In this document: in pieces, positions 51,480 to 61,805 of the stretch
How the letters are laid out: every line of letters begins with the position of its first letter
Numbering within the stretch: the stretch's first letter is position 1
From: Oenanthe sinensis
Taxonomy: Eukaryota; Streptophyta; Magnoliopsida; Apiales; Apiaceae
Direction: 5' to 3'
Assembly: GCA_028671895.1 (NCBI GenBank)
Contig: CM053794.1
Coordinates: 43,726,501 to 43,790,500, forward strand
Length of the DNA stretch: 64,000 nt
Position numbers and translations under genes: made by a program
Notes under the pieces: model-generated
Seen by the model: only the letters and a program-made list of their open reading frames with translations
Database searches by the model: none
What the model was told of the DNA's origin: nothing

Positions 51480-54400
51480 TTCGGAAATATAGAGAAACAG
51501 ACTTCATTTAGAATAGGAAAGTCCGGGGTTGACTTTGGCAAGTTTATTTTTTATCGTGGAAAGAAATATTTCCTATTTTAAAATTTTAATTTATAAGGTA
51601 AAATATTTATTACAAGTCTAACTTTACAAAATTGTATACAGTGATATAAATAATTACTACTTTTCATTTCAATAATTTTGCAGAAACATAATTTAGATAA
51701 ATATTTATGCAATATGTTATTCATAAAATAATCAATCTAATCCCATTCTATTCCATCTTATATACTTATTCCATTTCATCTTATATATTTAATTTTAAAA
51801 AATTCCTCAAAAATATTTTATGCAAATTGATTGAATAGAGCCTTTTTTTGAAATCTCTTTCAATTTCTATAATATTTCTATCATATTATATTACTAAAAT
51901 TAAAATATTCAAAATTTAATAATCATGATTGATATTTATACCGAATTATAATTAAAACATGTCACTAAACAAAACACTCAAATCTTATCATTTTTAAATT
52001 ATAAACACAATAAAACATACAAATTTTATCCCCTTTAACTATAAACACAAATAAAATATATAAAAAATTACAGATGAATATTTAATTTTCTAATATATAC
52101 GTTGTAATTAAATATTTAATTAAATATCGAGTATATATATAAATGGTGTTAATGTATTCTTTTAATTTTCTTAAAATTTTAATTTCTCAAATTCTTGAAC
52201 TGGTAAATATTAAAAATTAAAAAAAAAACTAATTTGCCTTATATTCTCCTCAAGTCAAATTATCATCTTAATATTTTCTTTCAAATCAAATTACCATATC
52301 AATGTTCTCTTAAACTTTCTTTCCAAGTCAAAATTACTATCTTCAAATTCTCATCCACTTTTTGTTCTTAATATTCATTCAAATCAAATTATCATCTTAA
52401 TATTATCTTGAAATTTCTTTTCAAATCAAAATTACCATATTACGTTCTCCACAATTTCCCTTCAAATCAAATTGCTATCTTAATACCCTCCTAAACTTTC
52501 TCTCAGAATCAAAATATACTATCTTAATATTTTTCTTGACTTTCCTTTCAAGTCAAATTTTAAAATTAAAATAAATTTTAATTATCTTCCAAATTACTAT
52601 TTTAACAGCAGTCTTAACATCCTTCTTAGACTTTTTTTTCAAATCAAATTTTAAAAATAAAATATATCCTCCTAACTATCTTATAAATTGCCCTATTATT
52701 TTTTTGAAATCAAAATTACCATCTTATTATTATCTTAAAACATAATTTATAAAATTAAAAGAATACTAAGAAAATGGCATAAATTAAATTAATTTTAAAA
52801 ATATTTAAGTTTAAATTTTATAAAATCATAAAATAGACTAATACATAATATAATTTGTCTAGTAGGTTCACTCCAAGAAACGTATTATTCGTAAAATTTG
52901 AAAATAATGGGAGATTCGTTGGAGAGAAACATTTTTAATGAGAGTATATTACACTAAAAATATCTTATTATCTACTAAAATATAATATTGATGATATAAT
53001 TTTTATTTATATGTTTTAAAATATAAGTTGGTATTTAATTTTCAAAAAAATAAATAACGATGTTAATTATAATGATTATTGGAGATAATATTTCAATAAT
53101 AAAAATGTTAAAGATTTCAAAAAAATAAAAAAAAAATGTTAAACAATCATTCTTTTTTATATATGATGGATAACTGTTTATTTCATTTAAGACACGTTTC
53201 AATCATGTTGACACATAATTATGTTTGTTCGAATTAATCCGATGTTGAACTTTTAAGTAGTATTTGAAGAGTAATTATATGATATATATAATTGAAATAA
53301 AAGAGATAATATGTTATAGTCGACACGGATAATTATGTAAATTTTTAAATATTAATAATTATTTAATTAATTGGTTCATGTTCGATTTCCCGTGAGTACA
53401 AATTAATTTAATAATATTTATAAATTTATTTATTAATAAAATGATTAATGTACGATTATCAACCAATATCAATGATTAATTTCATATTATTTTAGAAGAA
53501 AATATATTAAAATTGAATAAATATAAATTTTCAAAAATTTAAAATTTTAATTATAAAATTATTATTATTATTATTTAATAATATTAATAAAAAAGTTTTA
53601 ATTATAAAATTTTAAAATATATAGTAGCATTATGTATAAGCTACTGATAATAATATCAATAAAAAAATTTAAAATTACGGAATTTATTACTCATTTACTA
53701 ACTAATTTACAAAATATGAATTCAGATTATTCTGTACTATTCATTATACAGTTACTTAAATTATTTCTAAATTATAAAAATAATTCATATATTTTTTGAG
53801 AGATTAGAAAAATATAATAAGACCAGCGCAGCATATTAAACTAATGACTATAATTTTCAAGTCCAAGTATAGTGTTGAGAGTAGAAATCAAAAAATTATA
53901 TCTTAAAAAAATTGGGAGAGCTGCAATGAGTCTATATATAAATTTGAAATTCTACACTTTCTGGCTACAAGGCACCATTCAAGTGCAAACTAGAAGGAAG
54001 GGTTCTTCAACTGATGAGATATTTACAAGAATTTACTAATATAAGAACGGATCAATCAAATCATGCTTCACACACTCACTAGGAACCCTATATGATACAA
54101 AGTTGTGTGCACAAATAAGCTGCTTTTGCAACACTGTACAAACAGTATTTCATGAATCACCAGAGCCTTCACTAGGAAGCAATACTGCAGTGCTAAAAAA
54201 GCTTTGATATCACCCTGCACGAGGTCCAGAAGGCTGCTGAAGCTGCCGTGAGAATGGCTGGATTTTGGTATATCCTGTTTGAAAAATTAAAAAGAATCAA
54301 TCTTTGTACTTATATATGAAAAACAAACTATCACGTTACACACCACAAAATTAAGTAGAACACTAAGTTTATAACCAATATATGGTCATACTATTGAATA

Positions 54401-54631
54401 AAATAATAAAAACTGGGTCATGCCTAGCTAGGAAATCCATTATCCAGTCATATAATTTTTTTTCCAAGATGACATCCCATCAACCCTATATTGGAGAATA
54501 AACAAGAAAATACTCTGGAGTAATTCATTATTTAGGAATATATTTAATTGTAATTTATTATAAAGTTTAATTATATATATGTATTATATTAGGAATATTC
54601 TAAAATATGATAGAGAATAAGAAAATGATTT
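51480..54631. other. AT-rich intergenic DNA upstream of 14-3-3
   Basis: No gene is seen. It contains a degenerate minisatellite (52238-52740). The stretch at 53940-54290 is less AT-rich but shows no coding pattern that I can support. Confidence 0.5.
52238..52740. repeat. Degenerate minisatellite, unit about 50-60 bp
   Basis: The phrase TTTCAAATCAAATTACCATC, with small changes and followed by TTAATATTCTC and CTTAAACTTTC blocks, recurs at least seven times in the same direction. Confidence 0.7.
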
Positions 54632-54636
54632 GTTTT
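54632..54636. repeat. Target site duplication, left copy
   Basis: GTTTT directly before the TG of the left LTR equals GTTTT directly after the CA of the right LTR (62989-62993). Confidence 0.9.
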
Positions 54637-55819
54637 TGTTAGGTCCAAATGTGTTGTAGAGGGGGGTGAATACAACATTTCAAATTAATGAAGCAATAAA
54701 TACTATGTAATAAATGAACACAATGATTCAAGGAATATATATCTTATATATAACTTGAAAGGGTTGCTACAACATTCATTACAATAGTACAACAGAAGTA
54801 AAGAGGGTAGTAAATGATACTAAGCTCTGTGAATATACTTTCTCTCTATTACAAGTGTTTCTCTCGAATATTGCTCTCTTGATAAGTTACACAAGTACTT
54901 CTATTTATACTACTTTGTAATCTATGACTTGTAGTCTTCAAAAGATAAGATATATGTGGCCCACTGTTGTCCACGAGAATCTTATCTTGTCTTGAAAGCT
55001 TGGAAATCTGCCACCAGGATGATGCCATGTGTCATGTTGAAACTGTCCTCTATGTAGAATTTCTACATAGGAAATTCTACTTGAATCTATCTCGAACTTT
55101 AAGTAGAATTTCTACATAGGAATTTCTACTTGGCTATCTCGAACTTTTAAGTAGAATTTCTACATAGGAAATTCGAGATAGCTTCCTGAGTTGAGTACTT
55201 AGAAAATATTTTCACCTCCAGAATTTCTACTTGGCTCTAAGTAGAAACTTATCTAGAATTTCTACATAGGTTCCCTTGTAAGTACTTAGAGAAATTCTGG
55301 GCTTCAACTTGAAACTTCAATGCAACATCTTGAACTTGTGATTTCTTCATGTCTTCTATTTTCTTCAACAAGCTCTTGAACATGGATCTCTGCTACTGAC
55401 AAAAACTTGCTATCAATGTCCTGACACTTGATGCAATGGTCTGGTTCATAAGTGACTAGTCTTGATAGGGTTCTTGCTTCTGAATAGATTACCATGTTCA
55501 ATTAGAGATGTGTCTTTCCAACAATTGTTTTCCTTCTTCTTCACTTGAAATCAATTAGTCTTATTGATACTGATAGTTATGATCTTGATTCATTGAGTTA
55601 CAAATCACTGGGGCATGAACAACTTTGACTTGAACTTCTTCCAATGATTTCTTCTTTGTTAGATCATATTTAACATATTGAATTGTATCAATTGCTTTGT
55701 CTTTATTTGTATTGATTTCTTTGTGACTTCTCGTTCTTGATTGTCTTCGGGTTAAGTATCTTTTCTTTAGTTGAGTTACATAAGTTATAGTGTTACAAGT
55801 TTAGACACTCTGCCTTTCA
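54637..55819 (-). repeat. Left LTR, inverted
   Basis: On the plus strand it begins TGTTAGGTCC and ends CTGCCTTTCA, the reverse complement of 61806-62988 with only isolated substitutions. Its TATA box (TATAAATAG, minus strand, 54909-54901) therefore drives transcription leftwards, out of the element. Confidence 0.95.
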
Positions 55820-55834
55820 ATTTGGTATCAAAGC
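55820..55834 (+). promoter_or_regulatory. Primer-binding site
   Basis: ATTTGGTATCAAAGC directly follows the left LTR. It matches the complement of the initiator tRNA-Met end (TGGTATCAGAGC) with one change. Confidence 0.8.
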
Positions 55835-57317
55835 TTAATCATTATGCTCATTCAATTGGAGTTTAGACACTCTGCCTTTCAATTGGAGTTTAGACACTCT
55901 GCCTTACAAGTTTAAAATTGCTCAAAATATCACTTCTGCATGCTATTTAATCATTATGTACTTAGACTTTAAAATGCCTTATTAATGATTATTATATGTT
56001 GTATGTTGTGGTATTTTCCATAAATTCACTGTGCTTTGATTGTAATTTTTGATAAAAACTTTGAATTTATGCTCATTTAATTGCATGAACATAGGGGGAG
56101 TTAAATTCATGAATCTCTAAATTTGCCTTGATTTTAGATGAATTTTTCTATGTTTATCATGTATTTTTAATGTCATGAGAAGGTTTAGAATTGTCAAGGA
56201 ATGGTTCTCTTAATGATTTTAAATAAAAATCCTTGAATTGGTATTTATTTTAATCTGGCAAAATTTAATTTTTGTATTCCTTGAAAAAAATTGCCAAATT
56301 TTACCAAGTACCTTCAAAATTTCGAGATAGGGTCCATCTCGAAACTCATCTCGAAATTCGGCTTGAATTTCGACTTTGAGCTTCCAGGAGTGAAGTTTTG
56401 AAAATTCTAAGTCTGGTAAATTTTTCGCCTTAGTGTCTATCTCGAAATTCATCTCGAAATTCGACTTGAAGTTCGACTTAGGATCTATCTCGAAATTCAT
56501 CTCGAAATTCGACTTGAAGTTCGACTTAGGATCTATCTCGAAATTCATCTCGAAATTCGACTTGAAGTTCGACTTAGGATCTATCTCGAAATTCATCTCG
56601 AAATTCGACTTGAAGTTCGACTTACGGTCTATCTCAAAACTTATCTCGAATTTCGACTTGAAGTTCGAGATGGGTTTTCCTTCAGAGGTTTCATGCTGTT
56701 TAAAATTGTTCAAGTGAATTTAATTCGAATTAGCCTTTATGTCGAAACTTATCTCGAATTTCGACTTGATGTTCGAGATAGAGTTCGACATAGAAGTTCG
56801 ACTTAGAGTTCGACATAGAGTTCGACTTAGATTTCCCAGTGTGTGTACTTAAGTTTTTGTTTATTTTCACAGGGATATTTTTGTCATTTCACTCTACTGC
56901 CTATATATACATCTCTAACCCGTTTTTACTTTCACTTTTACCCAATTGTTTTAAAACCTAATTTTTACAGCAGCCCTCCCTCCACCCACGACTGTTCATA
57001 TTCGTTGTTAAATCTCTTACACATAACGAACTACTGCCCAGTTTTTCCTTGATTTTACTGTCTGCATCAGTTATATACGTTTATATTGTGCGTGGTTGTG
57101 CGTTTTACATCGTGCCTGTTCCTCTTCTCAGATACATACATACACACGAACTGCACACATCTCTCACATACATATTTTTTACTGCAGATTTTGTTTTCAC
57201 AGTAGCTTGTTACTGATTCTTGTTTACTTCCGTAGTTTAATTTTCAGTACAACATCTTAGTTGTTTTCTAAATTAAAAGGGATTAACACGATTTTTTTTT
57301 ATATAAACAAAAACAAA
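55835..57317 (+). other. Long untranslated leader of the inverted-LTR element
   Basis: This 1.48-kb stretch separates PBS and ORF. It holds 27-bp repeats derived from the LTR edge (55862-55905), a TCTATCTCGAAATTC-based satellite domain (56320-56840) and a pyrimidine-rich stretch before the ORF. The ATG at 57318 follows an A-rich context (AAACAAAATGA). Confidence 0.75.
56437..56640 (+). repeat. 48-bp minisatellite in the element leader
   Basis: CTATCTCGAAATTCATCTCG starts at 56437, 56485, 56533 and 56581, exactly 48 bp apart; a fifth, diverged unit starts at 56629. Degenerate 15-mers of the same words (GTTCGACTTAGA, GTTCGACATAGA) continue to 56840. Because 48 is a multiple of three, both strands stay open through the array (16-residue repeats), but no coding role is supported. 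Confidence 0.95.
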
Positions 57318-60300
57318 ATGACTCACCAATTTTCTCTTGCAAAACATAATTATTATAATATTCCGACTGAAATTGGTGATCAACTCCCACGTTTCAAGTT
57401 TTGGGTACGATATCTTAATTTGTACTCCAAAGCTAGTACTGCTTTTACTGCAAAACCTACACTGGTCCATGATGCTTTGCAGCAGTTATGGACTAGTGCA
57501 GTACCTTTTGGGAGTAAATCGACCCCCTACGGTTTTACTTTTACCTTGGAAGGTCAAAATTTTGAGGTTACAGAGGCTATTTTTAATACAGTTCTTGGTT
57601 TTCCAGTCAAGGATTCTTATGACCCTGAACCTACAGCGGCTGAGCGCCAGAATTTTTTTGAAGCAATTGGATGTTATCCTCCCCCTGGACGACTATCCAC
57701 TTCAAATATTCAAAAACAATTTTTTCATGTGGAATGGAATTACTTTTTCGAGGCCATTACTAGATGTTTTCGGGCACGAGAAAGAGATTTTCATCAAATT
57801 TCCATTCCCATGCAAATTTTTGGTGTTTCCCTAGCCCAGGAACTAAACATTAATTATGGCAGGCTTGTTCTTTCAGAATTAGTGGCTACAATGGGATCAC
57901 CTGAAACCAGAGATATTTCACACAATGATATTGTCTGTTGGTATCCTCGTTTCTTGCAAATGCTAATCAATCATCTCGTGCCTTCTAATGCTTTATCAAT
58001 TCGGCAGGCATTTGTTCGAAGTCCCACCTCTGCACCTCTAGGCATGGGCACTAAGTCACTAACAACTATTGCTAACCAGGATAAACATCAGGGTAAACCT
58101 ATGTCTATTCCTGAGAACATTCAAGTGTGGCTCTCTTATGATGCAGGTGTAACTACTCTCGCGGGGACTTCACAAATCTCATCACATGCTCAGAATCCAT
58201 CTGCCCACAATGAAGCATTTCAAGGGATTCCTGATGAGCATATTGATGACGAACAAGATGAGGGCCAATCTCTCAGTCACTTCACAGCCAGGCAAAAGGA
58301 ACAGCAACCGTCTCCTAGGACACCACATGCTGATTCTGATTCCTCTGTTGGCCAAGGTAATGAAGGAGGTACATTCTTCGAACCTAACACTCCTTCTTCC
58401 TCTGATTCTGATTCCGTGGCCCAAGATTCTGCTAACCCGCAGGATCTATCCCAGGGTGATAGCCATATTTCTGCGTCTGCTTCTCTAACTTCTTCACTAT
58501 CACCCCTGTTAACGGGAGTTAAAAGGCCGGCACCTTTAGAATTAGGTGAGAGTACTGATGAGAGTGACCCTGAAGTGCAGCCAGTTTTAAGGAAGCGAGC
58601 CAAATTTTCACAAGCTGCTACTTCAAAAGCCCAGTCCATCCCTAGCGTGTCTATCACAACCACTCCACCTCACAAGAGTGGTTCTCCCCTTGCACAGTCA
58701 ACACCTAGGATGGTTGCTGAGGATTCAGTGTCTTCTGAAGAGCCTGTTCCTTCAGTTAGGCCGGAAGTTTTACGAGCTTCGAAAGTACCTTCACCGGTAC
58801 GTCCTGATGCTGCAGAGAGGATCGGTTCTACTGTTGTACTTGAACACTCTGCAGCCTCTCAGCCTGAGATTCCACCTCAGGACAAAACAGGAGACATTGA
58901 TCCCATAACTGTTCCTCATTTTTCTTATCCAGTTTCTGCAGGTACTGCTTTGAATCTGCGTGCTATTATTGAAGACATACACGAGCGTGAGACAGGGAGT
59001 GAGTGTGAGCGTTTAGGGAGTGAGGGACCTTCATTTTTAAGGCCCGAAACTGAGCGTCAAACACAAACAGAACGATTCTTAGAGCGAGAAAACCTAAGCC
59101 AAACACCGTCCCTGGTTCTTGAAACTCTTGCAACACGTATGTCAACTGTAGAAAATCAGATGGAGCAGTTTGGGCAATCTATGGGGCAGTTAGGGGTTAA
59201 TGTCGGCGACCACAAGAGAGCTCTTGATGACTACGCAGCACGAATGGCAGGTCAAGCCGAAGCTTTAAAAGATATGACAAACAAAGTCAATGACCTGGGC
59301 CATGCTGGTGGTCTCTTGGGCAGCACTCTGTATGACAGAATGGGGAGTGTTGAAAGCGTTCTGCATACACTGGCAACGGAGGTCAGTCGAATGATGTATG
59401 CAGTTCGGCATTTGGTTCCCCCGGAGTGCTTTGAAGAACAATTCACACAACCTCCCCCGGCTGATGATGATGGTACAGGTGGTGCAGGTGGTGCTGGTGG
59501 ACCTTCTGGTTTTGGTTCACATGCTGGTGGCTCTGGTGTACCAGGTGATGTTCAGGATAACTCACCTAAGGGGGAGAAAGGAGGTAATGAGACGACACAA
59601 CAGTCACCCCGTGCTGAAGAAGAGATTGATCCAATGGTGACTGATGAGGAGGCTCAGAGGAAGCGAAAGGGTAAAGCAGTGATGGTTGAACAAGAAGAGC
59701 CATTCACTGACTTTGGTGATCGACAGAAACACGTGCAAGTTGATTCAGATTCTGATATGGAAGACGTACCTCTAGCACATGCAATTAAGAGATCTTTGGA
59801 GGAACAAGGTGGAGGTGCTGGGGCGTCTGCTGAAGAGATTCCTGTTGATGAGGAGACCCTGAAAGCTCAGCAGTTAGCTCTGGAACAAGCTCAATTTTTC
59901 AAAATGAAGATGATGCAGGATAAAGCTGTTTTTCTTGAGAAGCAAGTGGAGCTCAAGGAAAAGCAGTATGATCATGAGCTTGCCAGACTAGCTGATCCTC
60001 AAGTTGATCTGGACAAAAGGAGGATTGGACAGAAATGGGACGATGCACGAAAGATACTGATGGGGTCGTGTGCACATGGAGTTCATAATAAGGAGGCAGA
60101 TGACTTGTTCTTCAACTTGAACATGAAGAATCCGATGACGATGGACTATATAAATGCTTTGAAGAGAATGATTTCTAAAGTCCGTGTTGGATACAAAACG
60201 GTGGATAATGAATGGCAAGTCATCTTGTCTTTAATTGATGGAGCCCCGATGTCTTTTATGTATGTCGATGATCAGTTTATGTCGAGAAGATCTGCGTCAG

Positions 60301-61397
60301 AATTGTTCTTGCTAGCAACTAAAATTCAATATTCTCAAGCTGAGGAGCTAAGCATTCTGTATAGAGATCAGTTAATGCAGTTAGCAGAGGACAAGGGACC
60401 AGAATTCTCAGCCAATCCAGACGTTGTCAGAATGGTTGTTGATGGAAAGATGAAGAGGGTTAGTTTGGAAGAAAATGACTTGATGGCTCTATCGGTGGAA
60501 TCCCTTAAAGCTGTTTGCAGACAAATGATGGGTAAGGGATTCACCTCGGATATTAAAGAAAAATCAGTGGAGTTCATTGAGAAGATAATCTTTCAGAAGA
60601 GCAGTGAAATATGGAAGTGCGATGTCGTTGCTCCAAATCCTCTGGATAACGTGAAGATTGAGCCAGAGCTAATGCAAAGAAAATGGGATATTCTACAAGC
60701 TGTGAAAAGCGTAGATGAAGCTTTGACTCTTCCTTCAGGACCCCTGGAACAAGGAGAGATAAGGGAGGCAGTTGGTGTTCCAGGAAGAGAAAGTGTATAC
60801 TGGATTCATTCTTACACAGCTGATACAGCTGATGCCTTGGTGTTCATTGATGCAAACCAGAATCAAACCTTCTTGCATATGAGTAGGAAATGGCTGCTGC
60901 AGACTCAAGATGCTGCATTTCTAGACAAAGTCAGAGATGAATTCAAATTGGGAGATGTAGAGGATATGTTTGCAGATGAAAAGCAGAGACTATTAAAGTA
61001 CTTATCTGAGGTAGTAAAAGAGAAAAGGAGAATGGAGTCAGATGCGGCTAGTAGGTTCAATACCAACCGTGTCAAGGGCTACCCTAAAATGATCTACTGC
61101 CAGTTCAAAGCTGATAAAGCTCATTGGAAGCCTCAGCTCATCATGAAAAACTTTGAGGACATTCCAAAGATCAGAACTACCCAGGAAGTTGATAAACTAA
61201 GAAGGCTTTTCAGACATCCATATCCAGAACCCAAGAATCCTCTGGAAATGGAAGCAGTGAGTTTGCTGAATGCGAGATGGGCACAACTACACGATCCAGT
61301 ATACAAAAGAGAACAGCAAAGGAAAGAAAGGCGCAGAAAACAAGGAGAAGATAAGCGCAGTGCTGTTAAGGAAGTTAGGAAGGGGAAACGGAATTAG
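57318..61397 (+). CDS. Intact 1,359-aa ORF of the inverted-LTR element, gag-like, no pol
   Basis: The first ATG of the frame is at 57318 (MTHQFSLAKHNYY); a longer reading would need a TTG start at 57261. Residues about 1-230 resemble the N-terminal domain of ORFs found in plant retroelements and annotated as putative plant transposon or gag-like protein (FWVRYLNLYSKASTAFTAKP, WTSAVPFGSK, FEVTEAIFNTVLGFP). A Ser/Pro/Asp-rich linker follows with a basic RKRAKF near 424, a Gly-rich stretch at about 718-745, basic QRKRKGKA near 780 and a probable coiled coil at about 850-892. The C-terminal half is a conserved-looking helical region of unknown function, ending in a Lys/Arg-rich tail. No CCHC knuckle, protease DTG, integrase HHCC/DDE or RT motif is seen. 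It may be a structural protein; the function is unknown. Confidence 0.85.
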   Translation: MTHQFSLAKHNYYNIPTEIGDQLPRFKFWVRYLNLYSKASTAFTAKPTLVHDALQQLWTSAVPFGSKSTPYGFTFTLEGQNFEVTEAIFNTVLGFPVKDSYDPEPTAAERQNFFEAIGCYPPPGRLSTSNIQKQFFHVEWNYFFEAITRCFRARERDFHQISIPMQIFGVSLAQELNINYGRLVLSELVATMGSPETRDISHNDIVCWYPRFLQMLINHLVPSNALSIRQAFVRSPTSAPLGMGTKSLTTIANQDKHQGKPMSIPENIQVWLSYDAGVTTLAGTSQISSHAQNPSAHNEAFQGIPDEHIDDEQDEGQSLSHFTARQKEQQPSPRTPHADSDSSVGQGNEGGTFFEPNTPSSSDSDSVAQDSANPQDLSQGDSHISASASLTSSLSPLLTGVKRPAPLELGESTDESDPEVQPVLRKRAKFSQAATSKAQSIPSVSITTTPPHKSGSPLAQSTPRMVAEDSVSSEEPVPSVRPEVLRASKVPSPVRPDAAERIGSTVVLEHSAASQPEIPPQDKTGDIDPITVPHFSYPVSAGTALNLRAIIEDIHERETGSECERLGSEGPSFLRPETERQTQTERFLERENLSQTPSLVLETLATRMSTVENQMEQFGQSMGQLGVNVGDHKRALDDYAARMAGQAEALKDMTNKVNDLGHAGGLLGSTLYDRMGSVESVLHTLATEVSRMMYAVRHLVPPECFEEQFTQPPPADDDGTGGAGGAGGPSGFGSHAGGSGVPGDVQDNSPKGEKGGNETTQQSPRAEEEIDPMVTDEEAQRKRKGKAVMVEQEEPFTDFGDRQKHVQVDSDSDMEDVPLAHAIKRSLEEQGGGAGASAEEIPVDEETLKAQQLALEQAQFFKMKMMQDKAVFLEKQVELKEKQYDHELARLADPQVDLDKRRIGQKWDDARKILMGSCAHGVHNKEADDLFFNLNMKNPMTMDYINALKRMISKVRVGYKTVDNEWQVILSLIDGAPMSFMYVDDQFMSRRSASELFLLATKIQYSQAEELSILYRDQLMQLAEDKGPEFSANPDVVRMVVDGKMKRVSLEENDLMALSVESLKAVCRQMMGKGFTSDIKEKSVEFIEKIIFQKSSEIWKCDVVAPNPLDNVKIEPELMQRKWDILQAVKSVDEALTLPSGPLEQGEIREAVGVPGRESVYWIHSYTADTADALVFIDANQNQTFLHMSRKWLLQTQDAAFLDKVRDEFKLGDVEDMFADEKQRLLKYLSEVVKEKRRMESDAASRFNTNRVKGYPKMIYCQFKADKAHWKPQLIMKNFEDIPKIRTTQEVDKLRRLFRHPYPEPKNPLEMEAVSLLNARWAQLHDPVYKREQQRKERRRKQGEDKRSAVKEVRKGKRN

Positions 61398-61805
61398 AGT
61401 TAAAGTTCAAAGGGATGTGAACTTGAAGTTGGAAAAACTTCATATCTTTTGGTTGCTCTAACTCACTTGAGGAAAATTTACCTGACCACGGTATGCGAGA
61501 TAGGCTAATTCACCATACTGTAACCGTGAATCAGAGTGGATCCAATAAGGTGATATGAGTTGGACTGAAAGGTATGAAATAATCCAGGTGATAGAGATCA
61601 TGTCAATGGTCTTTAATTCGAGGTTCGAATTCTCTTTCTAGCTTATGTTTACTTTAAAAAGTTCTTTGTATTGTTTTCAAGATTTTCATTCAATTGTAAA
61701 ATGTACAAGACATTAATGTTACTTATCTTTTCTCGTCTCATTATTTAGTTGAGTTATCCTTCTTTAATTTGAATGTCATTGTTAGACAATCAAATAGGGG
61801 GAGAT
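61398..61805 (+). other. 3' untranslated segment with polypurine tract
   Basis: Non-coding DNA runs between the ORF stop and the right LTR and ends in the polypurine tract AATAGGGGGAGA (61793-61804) directly before TGAAAGG. A GGTTCGAATTC word at 61622-61632 resembles a tRNA B box but has no A box at the right distance. Confidence 0.75.

Noticed and set aside
55304..55501. 65-aa ORF present in both LTRs (also 62124-62321)
   Set aside because: It is identical only because the LTRs are nearly identical, and it has no family motif.
56219..56713. 164-aa repeat protein on the minus strand
   Set aside because: It is a translation of the 48-bp minisatellite. The plus strand is equally open, as expected for any stop-free repeat with a period divisible by three.
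60240..60290. YVDD in the 1,359-aa ORF, similar to a reverse transcriptase active site
   Set aside because: None of the surrounding RT blocks (upstream catalytic Asp motif, primer grip) are present, and the flanks MSFMYVDDQFMSRR do not fit. Chance match.
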